This document shows positions 1 through 11,544 of a stretch of DNA of 64,000 nt, piece by piece. Position 1 is the first letter of the stretch. Each line of letters starts with the position of its first letter. The DNA is taken from contig VXBP01001149.1 in NCBI GenBank assembly GCA_013400115.1, positions 434,001 through 498,000 of the forward strand. The letters run 5' to 3'. This stretch comes from Rhinopomastus cyanomelas (lineage: Eukaryota; Chordata; Aves; Bucerotiformes; Rhinopomastidae). The translations under genes and the position numbers were made by a program. The notes under the pieces were generated by a model that searched no databases, was not told the DNA's origin, and saw nothing but the letters and a program-made list of their open reading frames with translations.

Positions 1-2970
1 GCAGCACCGAATTAATGGAACTAACCAACAGGAGTAAAAGTCTGCAGGACTGAGCCCCTGATCAGTAATATTTTCTTCTTCTCTTTTTAAAGCAGGATTT
101 TGGGGAGGGGTAGGGTGTCGAAAGGAGGAAAATATGTAAGAAAATAGCATTGGACTGGGAAGGTCATCTAAATAAATCATAACTAATGAGGTATCTGCCA
201 TTAAAAACAAATCATCATTACTTTGTCACTATTCTATTACTCGTTAAATTAGTTTCCAGATGTGGCATCAGGTCCAAGTCTGCCCTATCAGCATTGATGC
301 TTGATTATTGTACAACGGGAGCATTGGAAGGATGAAAATGCTCAATGTGCATTAGTAATTAGATTCAGCAATCAGGCTGCTTGGAAAGGTGGTGTTCGTG
401 GTGCGTTCCATTCCTGCTGGCATTTCTTATTTACAGAATATATACTAAACAAACACACTTTGGACAAGGTAGTTTATTCTTTGCATAAGTAGTTATTACT
501 TGATGATATTGTTTGTAATTTGTGTACAGTGTCAGAAGAAAAAAATACTGTGACAAAGCCTGGCAATCCAAGAATTTCAGAGCAATTTAACAATTTTATC
601 TTAATTAAAAAGTTTCCCTGGAGAGAGTAATTTTCCCTAAAAACACTGCTTAGATGTGCCGGAAGACATTATCTTCCTAATAATAGTTTAAAGGAAACGC
701 TGTCAATATCATTGTCTTACCAGTTAATCTACTTTGTCTGTTCCCTTGTGTCCTTATTGCAGGTTCCCTAATTTCATTTGGAATTACATTTCACTGAACT
801 ATAACAAACAAAGTTATATAAAAGGCAATAAATCAGTTTGATCAGTTGCTGATGTTTGTGTAACCAGCATATTAATGGTTCTCTTTCTCAGTGGCAGGCT
901 AGGCTCCTTAAAAAAAGAATTCTTCTGGATTTAAACCAGAAGTAAGAGAGAGTAGAACTGGGTCCATCATGTAGGTAGCACACACCTCTGAGCTAATTGC
1001 TAACATTTGACAATTGCAGCAACACTGGGAATGTGAAATGAGAAGAAGGTGTTGCTTGATGAACTGCACTGGGGACTAGTACAGAGGGACAGCCAAAGGA
1101 GTGCTTCTGTCAGGACTCCCTGGCTCTCCCTTTCTGAAATTGCTAGTTCCAAAAGTCGGCCATAGGTAGCACGTAGTTACAAGTCCAGTAGTTTGTTGCA
1201 AGATAGGAAGAGGTATGCAGATAAGAGAAAACTCAGCAAGGCTGGTGCAGGCCAGGAAACATCTGGGTTTACAATTTGGTTGTGTCTGGGTTCCGTTGCC
1301 CTATAAATCTGCAGCTCCAATAGTGCCTGAATTTTCCATTTCAGGAGAAATAGACCTTTATCGTACCTTGCCCACAAAGTATGATAACTTTACTGAGCAA
1401 ATAGCTTTTGCGACTTTAGTGGAACTGCTCACAAATGGGGCTGCTAAACCTTGCCACACACTTCCAGTCCGATTGACAGTTGTTTGTGGCTTTTTAATAA
1501 ACACCTATTTTAGTACCCCTCAAACCTGTGGTCAGTGGCCATCTGTGCTATAACCCCAAGGGACAGTACAGCCCAAGAATGATGAACTTCCAGGGGTGAA
1601 GCTAACTACTTATTTTCTTGTCTGTCCTTCTTATATCTTGGTTTCTTGTATATGGCTTCTAAAAACATGTCCTGGCTTAAAGGTCAGGAAAGCTCAAGAA
1701 AATTGCCAGCTGAAGTCCCACATCTCCTTTTCCCCGTGTTCTAATTTTCTGCATTTTCTCCACAGCATACAGGAGACAAGTTGGACACCTATTGTTTTCC
1801 AGAATGCTGTGCTTCACGTGGCATGTAGAAACCTTGAGTGTATTTTGGTGCTGCAACTTCAAAAGACACAAGGCAATGTTGGAAGCAGTGTATGGGCTAA
1901 ATGAACGTAGGAGTTCATGTGAATATGAATATTTTCAGGAGATACTAGAAATATGGAAAAAAAAACTTGTCCTGAAAAAATAACCCAAACAGGAGAGAGG
2001 TTTGACTGATCTGTTATTGAAATGCAAGTGCAAAGCAGTAACAGAAATTGTGAGATATCATTTCTGCAGTCCCAGAAGACGCGTAACATACCTCTGCAGT
2101 ATCTATCCCTGTTACATGGACTGAGCCCTGGGGCTGAGGGTTTACCTTCTAGTTCCTACTGCTTTAACCTGCTGCTTTAGACTGTATGAATGGAGCTTTG
2201 GTCTTGGGTGAAGCAACATTAGTGGCATTTCAAGGTTGCATATTGTTCAATGAGCCTGCTATGTCGGTGAGCAAATGAATCAGTTTCTGTGAATAGGGAA
2301 AAATAAACCTATCTGTGAAATTTGGAAGATGACCCACTAAGTTTGAGTCACTTATTTTATGGTGCTCCCAGGGGTTATGTTTTGTTTAGGGTTTGGTATT
2401 AAGTAGTCTAATTGTAACTGTAGATGGAGGCCTTTTTCATTTGCATAATCTTCTCATGGGAGTAGAGTAGCTAATTTGGTGATTAATTATCCGTATTATG
2501 CACTGTTTATTTGACCATGCCTAGATTAATTTCTCTTTCCAAGCAAATCACATTTAGATATGAATTTGCATATTTTGATTACATTTTAATTCCTTGGCTA
2601 TCATTGTCTCTTCCCTGGGTACCTCATCAGATTAGATAAGAGTGCTGAAGCAGGGAATGATGGAATGTCTTAAATGACATTGTGTATCACTGGACAGGCC
2701 ATGCACATGACTCCATGTTAACGGAAATTACATTTCTTTTACTATCTGGAATGTTAGGACAACTAAATTGCAGGTCCTTTGTGACTTTTGTGTAATTATT
2801 ACTGAAGAGAATGTTTCAAGGAGGGTATTTTGGTCAGATAATATGTAGAAAATACCTAATCTGTGTTTACATATTTAAAATATACTGACATCCATAAATT
2901 TTCATCTGCACTCCCTCTTTTCCAAACCTTTTATATGAAAAAAATAATCATGTGTAATACTTCTTCCTTA
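1..2970. other. Unique non-coding DNA, left edge
   Basis: No recognisable gene or repeat. The longest open frame (1215-1553, +, 112 codons) resembles no family I know and has no coding character. It spans a TATAAA at 1302-1307 and an AATAAA at 1496-1501, discussed as a possible LTR remnant. Two ATTTGCAT octamer motifs lie at 2439-2446 and 2564-2571 in an AT-rich block containing several TAATTA-like cores, which could be regulatory. This is probably intronic or intergenic. Confidence 0.6.
2439..2571. promoter_or_regulatory. Candidate regulatory block with two octamer motifs
   Basis: Two perfect ATTTGCAT octamers, the classic POU-domain (Oct) site, lie 125 bp apart. Between them are TAATT/ATTA homeodomain-like cores, including gattaattat near 2481. 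The motifs are seen directly; enhancer function is inference. In AT-rich DNA such words also occur by chance, so this is weak without conservation data. Confidence 0.2.
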
Positions 2971-3173
2971 TCTTCACAGTGAGGGTGACAGAGCACTGGA
3001 ACAGTCTGCCCAGGGGAGTTATGGAGTCTCCTTCTCTGGAGATGTTTATAACCCCCCGGATGTGTTCCTGTGCAACTTGGTCTAGGTGATCCTGCTGTGG
3101 CAGGGTGATTGGACTGGATGGTCTTTCGAGGTCCCTTCCAATCCCTAATGATTTAATGATTCTATGATTCTAT
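2971..3173 (+). mobile_element. CR1 retrotransposon fragment, young lineage, 3' end
   Basis: About 200 bp matching the end of CR1 ORF2 and its 3' untranslated region. It starts at the cacagtgagggtgac block, which encodes the last ORF2 segment ([15 protein letters not shown]). It runs through the conserved ggtgatcctgctgtg block and ends in ctatgattctat repeats. The tail has one extra aatgattta unit compared with sister copies here. It is severely 5' truncated, as usual for CR1. The opposite edge shows no obvious target-site duplication. Confidence 0.93.
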
Positions 3174-3670
3174 TATTAATCCTCCCATCAAGCTGGATGA
3201 CTGTGATGGTTGTTTCTTCTAACAGTAGGAGTTTGGTCACAGGCATAGAATATATATTTGACAATAAGGTTCAGAATGCAAGAGGGCAAAACCTTTCAAT
3301 ACATTCCAGTAAAAGTCTGAAAGCCAGTTTGTTTCTGACATGCTTTTCTGGAACAAGTTTTTGCAAGAACTGCATTCTAACACAGCTGGAATCTATGCAA
3401 ACAACAGGAAAACTGCATTAGTATATTCATGAAAACCTTTCCAAGAATCAGTGTAGTTTCTCAACAGAGAACTAGGAAATTTCATGCTAAGCTGATTCTC
3501 TAAATACTTTCAAGTTTATATATCCCTTGTATATGTGGAATTCTAGGTGTCTCTTTTACTTAGTTTCACAGCACATTCACTACAGAGGCACTGCAGCCAA
3601 GTATAACCTTAAAAATAGAATAACGTTGTAGGAAGCATGATTTTTTATAGTTCTTACTATTCAAAACAGT

Positions 3671-3735
3671 GGGGTTTGGACTAGATGATCTCCAGATCAT
3701 CTCCCTTCCAACCTCTACCATTCTGTAATTCTGAC
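3671..3735 (+). mobile_element. CR1 3'-end relic, older lineage
   Basis: About 65 bp beginning ggtttggactagatgatctc and ending with ccattctgtaattctg, the CR1 3' terminus of an older subfamily (attctgtgattctg tail instead of attctatgattctatga). Everything upstream of the last 65 bp is absent, so this is an extremely short retrocopy or the remnant of a decayed one. Confidence 0.8.
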
Positions 3736-5269
3736 CTTCTTTTATATAAATGAGTCTATTCTGTCATAGCATGAACTGCACAAAGAAAACATTAAAAAAT
3801 GCAATACATCACTCTTTTAGTATTGATTGATTCAATCACTTTTCCCCACAACGTGAAGGCGAAAAAATACTCTGGGATCTCATCAGTGGTTACGCACAGG
3901 CTCATGAGGAAGGGGACAGTGATATTACACACACTGCTTTACACAAATTGGAAACACTAATTGTCTTTGATCTAAGTGCTCTTCCAACACTTCTTGTTTC
4001 CATGAAAAAAAAGCTAACAAGTAAAATTGCAATTGTTAAAACTTGATAACCCAACCGCATTCCTATCTTTTAGAGAGGAGTTTTTTGAGTGTTCAGAGCA
4101 TTTCATCAGCACATGAAAGTCAATGGCTCCTATCCCCAAAACATTTCAGGAAGTTTGTCAAAATATTGGGAGCCTGACCTTAAAGACACTTCTCTGTTAA
4201 ATCAATCTGATTATTCATATGAGTGAAGTTATTCCCATGTGTTAGCATTTGCTGTAGCAGACCCTTGGCTGTTGGCTTTATGGGAAGGCAACACAGTTGT
4301 CATGATTTCACAACATAAATAGACGCTACGAAAAGACCCAGAGTAACAGCATACACTTACTGGGATTAAAAACAAAGCATCGTAAATGTTTATGGATATC
4401 ACAAATAAAAAGGCAACTTCAAGTTCATGCGAGCTCTGCAGATTTGTTGTTTGAAGTCCAAGTTCATGGGCTGCAGCCCTCCACAAGAAATGCCTGCCAA
4501 CACATGTACACATATTTCAGTATCAGTTTGATCTTCCTTTTAAAAACAAACTGTGCTTTGTTGCACAATGAAGATGAAAAACAAATTAGACCAGAATTAA
4601 TACTCCCTAAGGAATGAAAACCAGCTTTGGCAATTGCATACAAAGTTTTAATTATTATTATATGGTAGCTTATAAAACCTTCAAAAGCCAAACTAACATT
4701 TAATAAAGAAGTGAGTGGGCGTCTACATCATGAAGCCCCCAAACACAATAAACAAAGATGCTGGCAACATGCTGCCTCTCTCTGTTTCAAAACACTGTTC
4801 TTTGTGTTGCTGTCCTCAATGAGGCATGAAGCATGTGCATGAAATTTCTGACACACTGAAATCAGTGGTGAAAATTATTGACTGTGAGCTGTCTGTATTA
4901 AATTATAAAGACAGAATGGAGAGAAAGTGATGACTGAAAAAACCCATAGCACAGAAAAGAGAGCCTGCTGTGGGCTGCAGATTCTAGCTGGTGGTGCTGA
5001 CCTGGCCCCCTAGCCCTTGGCTCAGCCTTGCTTCACTGTGGGTCCTTGGGCCCTGTTGTCACAGACATGGCCCTGAGTCTTGCACAACCATAGCAGCTGC
5101 TCCACACCTTGCTGGCATCAATGCTCCATCTAGCAGCAACTTGCCTTTGCAGATGTGCTATGCTGGCTTAGGAGAAGTGAGTAAGGAGGAGGACCCCGGA
5201 AAATTGTGCTAGAGAAATCACCCTGTCTATCCAGCTCAAAATTTCCCCCAAAACTCTATGAGGTCTCAC
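3736..5269. other. Unique non-coding DNA
   Basis: No repeat family or gene recognised. Open frames at 4229-4513 and 4464-4691 (-) and 4991-5212 (+) are short, and no splice signals or homology support them. The part near 4950-5220 is more GC-rich than its surroundings, but I see no promoter architecture. Confidence 0.5.
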
Positions 5270-5497
5270 CATCCTCATAGTGAGGAAATTCTTCCTAAAA
5301 TCCAATGTAAATCCACCCTCTTTAAACCATCCCCCCTTGTCATATCACTAGATGCCCCTTTCAGATACTAGAAAGCTTCTATGTGGTCTCCCTGCAACCT
5401 TCTCCTCTCCAGGCTGGACCACCCTAAGTCTGTCTTCGTAGAAGAGCTACTCTAGCTTTCTGATCATCTTTGTGGCCTTTCTCTGGGCTCATTGCAT
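5270..5497 (-). mobile_element. CR1 fragment, older lineage, internal 3' part
   Basis: Antisense CR1. The order is the reverse complement of the ORF2 end: cctcatagtgaggaaattct (ORF2 terminal block), then the cccttgtcatatcactagat box, then ggtctccctgcaaccttctc (CR1 ORF2 C-terminus). The 3' untranslated end that should lie to the left is missing or too diverged to recognise. Many substitutions indicate an old insertion. Confidence 0.85.
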
Positions 5498-6002
5498 GGA
5501 GCTGGTAGATAGTACTGCTGGTTTTACAAATTGAGTGTGTCTTTAATACTTGGACATGTTTGTTAGTCTTGTGTTTCTTCTGATAATAAAAAAGGAAAAA
5601 TTAAAGAAAGGATTGTAAATGGAAGAAATTTAGGACATTATACCAGATGTTCCTAAGATTTTCACTAGCTCTGATGGGCAATGTTGGAAGTCCTCCTCCT
5701 ACTGTTACTATTAAGACATTCAGAAAGCATAACCGTATCTAATAAAGACACAAGGGTGCCAAATTTGGATGTAATTACTACTCTTTTCATATCAGCATGA
5801 TTATAAGCATTAAAAGTCAAAGGAAATTGGACAAAATTATTTCAAAAGCATATTATACAATAGTTTTTTTTTCTCTGCATTACATATACTTCTCTTTAAT
5901 TTGAAGATATTTCTCTATACCACTGTATATATTTGTATAACATACTAACATATATTATATGATCTTTTGCATCTGTCTGTAAGAATGATAATAATTTGGA
6001 TC
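5498..6002. other. Unique AT-rich DNA
   Basis: About 500 bp of AT-rich sequence with runs such as tttttttttctctgc near 5866 and tatattatatg near 5950. I recognise no repeat, gene or regulatory element. Confidence 0.5.
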
Positions 6003-6285
6003 ATGAACTGGCTGCAGGACAGAAGTCAGAGTGGAGTGGTCAATGAGACAGAGTCCAATTGGAGGCCTGTATCAAGTGGACTCCCCCAAAGGTCGGTACT
6101 GGGACCAGCACTGGAAGAGATTACCTAGGGGAGTTGTGGACTCTCCTTCACTGGAGATGTTTAAGACCTGCCTGGATGTGTTCCTGTGTGACTTGGTCTA
6201 GGTGATCCTGCTGTGTCAGGGGGATTGGATTAGATGATCTTTCGAGGTCCCTTCCAATCCCTAATGATTCTATGTTTCTATGATA
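6003..6285 (+). mobile_element. Internally deleted CR1, young lineage
   Basis: The left part (6003-6107) encodes the CR1 reverse transcriptase stretch GCRTEVR..NWRPVSSG-like up to the ctgggaccag of the GSVLGP motif. At about 6108 it jumps directly to the end of ORF2 (ctggaagagattacctaggg) and continues through the 3' end to the tatgtttctatgataa tail. The related copy at 25385-26620 carries about 680 bp between these two points. The element is therefore both 5' truncated and internally deleted, and cannot encode a protein. Confidence 0.92.
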
Positions 6286-7100
6286 ATAAAGTCTTCCTTA
6301 AACTAGTATGTACCTTTATAACTCTTGGAAGCAGCTGTCACATGTAGGTTGTCTCAGATGTACTCCAGCAGTTTTCTGATGAATATGCAAACACACATGT
6401 ACCACCCTTTGTTAGCAATCATCTTCTTGCAGGCAACTCCAGAAAAGCTATCACTGGACATGAATTAATCTCTTGAACAGTTATTCACAAGTGGCAAATA
6501 TTATCTTCCTCATTTCTGAGTGATATTTCCAGCAAGAGGAAGATAATACATCTTCTAATTACATTTGTATATGACTCAGTATATTAAAATATGCAGTTAT
6601 TTACAACTAGCAAAACAGTAATTTTATTTTATGACTAACACTTACAACATACATTCCCATAAGTTGGGCTATTAGTAAGAGCATAATTACAAGATATTTA
6701 TATGTGAAATTTACATAAGAAAACAAATCTGTTTGGATGGTATAAATAAATACATATACATTCTAATGAACAGCAGCAGTAAGGTAGTTTTCTGCCTGCA
6801 CTTGGGACAATGTAACTATAAAATGTAAGAACCTGGAAGATTTATGGGGAAGATCCTCTGAGGAAAAAATGTCAAAGGAATCAAATTTGAGTGCATGGGT
6901 TTTTCACCACAATAGATTAAAAAGGATGTTTGCCTAAGAGCTGATACATGCCCACAGGATTATTTTACATTCTTCTTCATCTGCTGTCTTAATCAGGTTG
7001 AAATTAAATCTCTGCTAATCAGTATAAGACCTTACTGGATTCCAAGTTATCAGCTGAGCATGACCAGCCTCCCCAGGGAAGACATTCTCCATGGACTTGG
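6286..7100. other. Unique AT-rich DNA
   Basis: No gene or repeat seen. Sequence is AT-rich with scattered tataaataaatacatata-like words (6741-6761). Confidence 0.5.
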
Positions 7101-7350
7101 CAATCACAGAATCATCAAGATCACCAAGCCTAATCATCTACCTTACAACCCCTAACCCATCTACCAAAACATCGTGTCTACCTGGTTTTTTAACACCTCT
7201 AGGGATGGTGCCTCCACCACCTTGCTGAGCAGCCTGTTCCAACAGCTCACCACTCTTTCTGTGAATATTTTTTCCTAATATCAAATCTGAACCTCTCCTA
7301 GTGTAAATTGACCCCATCTCCTTATGTTCTATAAAACTCTTATTGAGCAA
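7101..7350 (-). mobile_element. CR1 fragment, older lineage, 3' end
   Basis: Antisense CR1 starting with aatcacagaatcatcaagat, the CR1 3' terminus. It then carries ccacctccagg-like and ctccaccaccttgctgagca blocks, and the cctaatatcaaatctgaacc block that ends ORF2. The subfamily differs from the young copies and resembles the CR1 type with cgtgtctacctggtttttta in its 3' untranslated region. It has many substitutions and is 5' truncated near 7350. Confidence 0.88.
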
Positions 7351-7932
7351 AGCAAGATTATAGTTGTACTTGATCCAGTCTCCCCTGCCTTCCTTTGCTC
7401 CTCCTTCCTGAACAAAAGGATGCAGAGCAGCACTGTGACCTCTTCACTGGTGATGGGAGCTAGTGAGAGACACATGCATATACCAGGCCTTTCTCTCACT
7501 TGCTAAGTCACCTGCAGCGAAGGACTGCACTCTCATACAGCAACTGTTAATTCAGACAAATCACATTCCTTTAAATCTGCTATCCTTTTAATAGCATGCT
7601 CTTGGATAACCTGCCTTGGTCCATCAGCCTGATGGGCTTCCCCATGCAGGAAGAAAGGTTTTGGCCAAGTGGGAAAGCCCATGTTGCCCTCCTCTGTCTC
7701 TGCTGCTGAGAGCCTCCACTGGAATGAGAGCCTCCACTGGAATGAGAGCCTCCACTTGAATGGAAGCCTATCAGTGACCCCATGTCTGGGCAAAATGTTG
7801 ACTGGTATCCCAGAAGGGGCCAAGCGGCCCTGTTTGAATAGAAAACAGGATGCCTTGGATGAGGGTCTGCTGGCAACTGCCTGACTTCCCCCAAATCTAG
7901 CAGTCTGGAGACAGTTTGGGAGCTGCAGCATA
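7351..7932. other. Unrecognised sequence between two CR1 copies
   Basis: About 580 bp, somewhat richer in GC than its surroundings, with overlapping open frames on both strands (7324-7506 +, 7669-7884 +, 7580-7894 -). None resembles a known protein and they compete with each other. It contains an 18-bp tandem triplication (7711-7764), which keeps both strands open because 18 is a multiple of three. Confidence 0.5.
7711..7764. repeat. 18-bp minisatellite, 3 copies
   Basis: Three consecutive copies of agcctccactggaatgag at 7711-7728, 7729-7746 and 7747-7764. The first two are identical; the third has tt for tg at unit position 11 and ends in gga. A recent local tandem duplication; no function seen. 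Confidence 0.9.
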
Positions 7933-8205
7933 GGGATGAGAGCTGGAGCTTTCCTGTGGAGACAGGCTGAGGGAATTTGGGCTCTTTGGTGTGGAGAGGA
8001 AGAGGGAGTCCTTATAGAAGCCTTCCAGTATCTCGAAGGAGCCCACAGGAAAGCTGGAGAGAAACTTTTTAGGAGTGACAAGGGGGAGTGGTTTCAAGGT
8101 TTCAAGTTTTACATTGATTTTAGGAAGGAATTCCTCACTGTGAGGGTGGTGAGACATTGGAACTGCTTGTTCAGGAAAGCTGTGATGTCCCCTCCTTCTA
8201 TGACG
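7933..8205 (+). mobile_element. CR1 fragment, older lineage, ORF2 C-terminal part
   Basis: Sense CR1 from the ctgtggagacaggctgaggg block, through cttccagtatctcgaaggag and aggaaggaattcctcactgt, to ggaactgcttgttcaggaaa. These encode the ORF2 C-terminal region ([33 protein letters not shown]-like, decayed). The 3' untranslated end is not recognisable after about 8205. A frame on the opposite strand (7533-8081) is only its shadow. Confidence 0.88.
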
Positions 8206-8789
8206 AAAACCTCTTGCTCTACATTTTTAAAACCCACATGTAGCCCCACTGGAGGTAAGCTTCCACAAATAGTCCTGCTTTGGGGTAACTGAAAGGTGGA
8301 AAAGCAGTGTGTGAAAGTTTTTAAAAGCCCACTGATCATCTGTGGGTCACAGACACGAACATGTGGCACCTCCCTCTGATACGGGAGTGATCCTATTTAT
8401 TCTGTCAATAGTGTCATACACATTTTAAAACTAGAGACATATTTCCCCTGAATTTTTTTGTCTTCTAAATTAGTGACGTTTTCTGCACAAGCGTTCTGAC
8501 CTTGATTCAGTAAGTAATTAACCAACTACCTCAAAGCCTTATAAATCAAGTATTTTGTGCTGATGGAAGAACATTCTAAGTATCTAGGTTAATTGTAATG
8601 TACTGTACACATCATCACTCCTTTCATATATTCTCAAGCTGAAGGGATATTACTTTTTATCTCCTTGCTGCTTTGGTCTGTTCAAAAAAATAAAATAGGG
8701 AGATTTTTTTGGAGAGTCTGATATAGACCACCTAGTCAGGATGAAGAGGTGCATGAGGCATGCCACAGGCGGCAGGTGTCTGTCTACCA
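8206..8789. other. Mostly unique DNA, with a possible CR1 ORF2 scrap at its right end
   Basis: No gene seen. The last 60 bases (about 8730-8789, with ggatgaagaggtgcatgagg) resemble the linker region of CR1 ORF2 upstream of the reverse transcriptase. They may be a rearranged 5' part of the CR1 that follows; I left them out of that call because the join is unclear. Confidence 0.45.
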
Positions 8790-9576
8790 GTTGTTGATCT
8801 GCCTGAGGGTAGGAAAGCTCAGCAGAGGGACCTGGACAGGCTGGATTGATGCACTGAGGTAAATTGTGTAAGGTTTAACAAGAAAACATGTCAGATTCTA
8901 CAGTTTGATCACAACAGCTCTATGCAATGCTACGGTCTTGAGGAAGAGTGACTGGAGAATTTCTCAAGACAAAAGGACCTGGGGGTGTTGACTGATAGCC
9001 ATCTGAACATGAACCAGCAGTGTGTCCAGGTAGCCAAGAAAGCCAATGCATTCTAGCCTGCATCAGCACTAGTGAGGTCTCACCTGGAATATTATGTTCA
9101 GTTTTGAGCACCTCAATACAAGAAGGACATTCAGGTGCTGGAGCAAGGCATGAAGGACAAGTCATGCGAGGATTGGCTGAGGGAACTGGAGTTGGAGAAA
9201 AGGGAACGGGAGAAAAGGAGGCTGAGGGGAGACTGTGTTGCTCCTAGTAACTATCTGAAAGGAGGTTGTAGAGAGGTGAGGGTCAGTCTCTTTTCTCAAG
9301 TCACTGTTGATAGGTCAAGAGGAAATTGCCTAAAGTTGTGCCAGAGGAGGTTTAGATTGGACATTAGGAAAAATGTCTTCACAGAAAGATTGGTCAGGCT
9401 TTAGAACAGGCTGCCCGGGGACGTGTGGAGTCACCATCCCTGAAGGTGTTCAGAAAACATGTAGATGTAGCACTTGGAAACACGGTTTAGTGGACACAGT
9501 GATGCTGGGTAAACACTTGGATTTGATGATCTGAGAGGTCTCTTCAAACCTTGGTTATTCTATGAGTCTATGATTC
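8790..9576 (+). mobile_element. CR1 copy, older lineage, about 790 bp with 3' end
   Basis: Sense CR1 from the ctgcctgagggtaggaaag and gggacctggacaggctgg region of ORF2. It continues through aaaggacctgggggtgttga and ccagcagtgtgtccaggta to the ORF2 end and the gatgatctgagaggtctctt 3' block, closing with tctatgagtctatgatt. A stretch is missing at about 9068, where catcagcactagtgaggtct joins two parts separated by some 60-80 bp in related copies. Stops and frameshifts break ORF2. The lineage (ggtttagtggacacagtgat block) differs from the young copies. Confidence 0.93.
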
Positions 9577-9895
9577 CAAGATGGTTCTCCAAATAGAAAC
9601 AGCATAAGGGGTACAAAGTACATCTTAGTGTCTACTTAGTTCCAAGTCTGTAGTTTGACCAGCGAGGAGCTGATACGGTTTCTGTTAAAGCAGCTAGCAG
9701 ACAAGGAGAAATAATTTTTCATATACACACACATATCTACATATCTAGTCATAACCCAGCCTAATCCCACCTGGACTATCTGCATATTCTGTTAATTGCA
9801 TATAATCAGTGAATTGTCAGTGACATAAGACATTCCCTTTTGTAATAACTTAGCAACTACTGAAAGGCACCCCATCATGCATACAGCACATGGGG
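9577..9895. other. Unique DNA
   Basis: About 320 bp with a short atatacacacacatatctac patch at 9721-9740. No gene or repeat family recognised. Confidence 0.5.
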
Positions 9896-10438
9896 AATCA
9901 TAGAATCATAGAATCATTAGGGATTGAAAGGGGCCTCAAAAGATCATCTAGTCCAATCCCCCTGCCACAGCAGGATCACCTACACCAAGTCACACAGGAA
10001 CACATCCAGTCTTAAACATCTCCAATGAAGAAGACTCCACAACATCTCTGGGCAGCCTCTTCCAGTGCTCTGTCACCCTCACTATGAAGAAGTTCCTTCT
10101 CAGATTGATGTGGAACCTCCTATGTTCCAGTTTACAACAATTGCCCCTTGTCCTATCACTAGATGACACTGAGAAGAGCCTGACTCCATCCTCCTGACAC
10201 CCACCCCTCACATATTTATAAACATTAATGAGGTCACCCCTCAGTCTCCTCCAAGATAAACAGACCCTGCTCCCTCAGGCTCTCCTCAGAAGGGAGGAGC
10301 TCCACTTCCTTCATCATCCTTATTGCCCTAGCTGGACTCCCTTGAGCAGTTCTGTGTCCTTCTTGAACTGAGGGGCCCAGAACTGGACACAATACTCCAG
10401 ATGTGGTCTCACCAGTGCAGAGTAGGGGGGGAGAAGAC
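9896..10438 (-). mobile_element. CR1 copy, young lineage, 3' end and ORF2 C-terminus
   Basis: Antisense CR1. It begins with the tail complement aatcatagaatcatagaatc, then cctgccacagcaggatcacc, the complement of the ORF2 end, the gtcctatcactagatgacac box and gtcacccctcagtctcctcc. It ends near the ctcaccagtgcagagtaggg block (complement of YSALVRP in ORF2). It is 5' truncated at about 10438. The decayed C-terminal frame can be followed through 9990-10211. Confidence 0.95.
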
Positions 10439-10824
10439 AGAATATTAGAAACAGGGAACACATAAAAACCAAAGTGTGCCATAATGAAAGAGGTCAACGG
10501 AAGCTAGAAAGAGACAGAAAATTAATTTAATTTAAATATTGAATTACTGTACCAGCCATACTAGAAGAGAAAAATAGCCTTTTCTGATTGCTTTACATTA
10601 GTAAATAAGATTTCTGTGACATTCCTTGAAGTATACAAACAGTGTATAATGCAAGCATGTGGTGCCCTTACAAATTTCTCTAAAACAGTTCTGTGCTTCC
10701 AAAATGAGACAGCTTTTCTTTTTTTAATGAAAGTTTAGCATACCAGCATAGAGACAGATCCACTTATTTGGGAAGGTAGGCATATTTTGCACCCCAATTG
10801 CCTCAATACCTGCATTCTTATTTC
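10439..10824. other. Unique AT-rich DNA
   Basis: About 390 bp, AT-rich, no gene or repeat family recognised. Confidence 0.5.
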
Positions 10825-10864
10825 ATAGAATCACTCTGGTTGGAAAAGACTCCTTGAGAGCTTG

Positions 10865-11332
10865 TCAGAAGAGACCAGAACCAACCTCTCTATAACACTC
10901 TTTCAGGTAGTTGTAGAGAGTAATGAAGTCTCCTTTCAGCCTGCTCTGCCTCAAACTAAAGAGCCCCAGCTTTTTCTGTCTTTCCTCATAAGATCTGTTT
11001 TCCAGTCCCTTCACCAGCTTAGTTGCCCTCCTCTGCACCTGCTCCAGCACTTCTGCATCTCTCTTGTATTGAGGTGCCCAAAACTGGACATAATACTCAA
11101 GATGTGGCCTCACCAGTGCCGAATACAGGGTGACGATCATCTCTCTACTCCTGCTGGTCACACTATTTCTAATACAAGCCAGGATGCCATTGGCCTTGTT
11201 GGCCACCTGGGCACACTGCTGGCTCATATTCATCTTCCTGTCTATTAGAACCACCAGGTTCCTCTCTGCCAGGTGGCTCTCCAGCCACACCTCCCTAACC
11301 CTGTAGCATTGCAGGGGTTTGTTGTGGCCCAA
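10865..11332 (-). pseudogene. CR1 ORF2 remnant, C-terminal domain
   Basis: An open frame of 155 codons inside the CR1 copy. It matches the region after the reverse transcriptase palm ([20 protein letters not shown], then [20 protein letters not shown], then [20 protein letters not shown]). It ends at GSGLF where the element is internally deleted. The start Met is internal to the original ORF2. Non-functional on its own. Confidence 0.88.
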
Positions 11333-11544
11333 GTGCAGGACCTGGCACCTGGCCTTACTGAAGCTCCTGCTATTAACATTGGCCTATTGCTCCAATCTAT
11401 CCAAGTCTCTCTGAAGATCCTCCCTACCTCTTGCAGATGAATGCTCCCACCTAACCTGGTGTCATCTGCAAACTTACTAATGATACACCCTATGTCCTTA
11501 TTGAGATCATCAATAAAGATGTTGAACAGAGATGGTCCCAACAC
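11245..11544 (-). pseudogene. CR1 ORF2 remnant, reverse transcriptase palm
   Basis: A 99-codon frame starting [19 protein letters not shown] and containing KFADDT. FADD (11461-11472) is the catalytic aspartate pair of the CR1-type reverse transcriptase. After about residue 55 the frame leaves the ORF2 reading frame and the protein becomes unrelated, showing a frameshift near 11380. Confidence 0.85.

Noticed and set aside
1215..1553. 112-codon + strand frame as a gene
   Set aside because: No recognisable protein, no splice sites, and internal poly(A) signal; chance frame or possible LTR remnant.
3164..3421. 85-codon + strand frame beginning in the CR1 tail
   Set aside because: It starts within the CR1 terminal repeat and has no coding features.
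7533..8081. 182-codon frame on the - strand
   Set aside because: It runs antisense through a CR1 ORF2 fragment (7933-8205) and a tandem repeat with an 18-bp unit, which keeps frames open. No domain or splice support.
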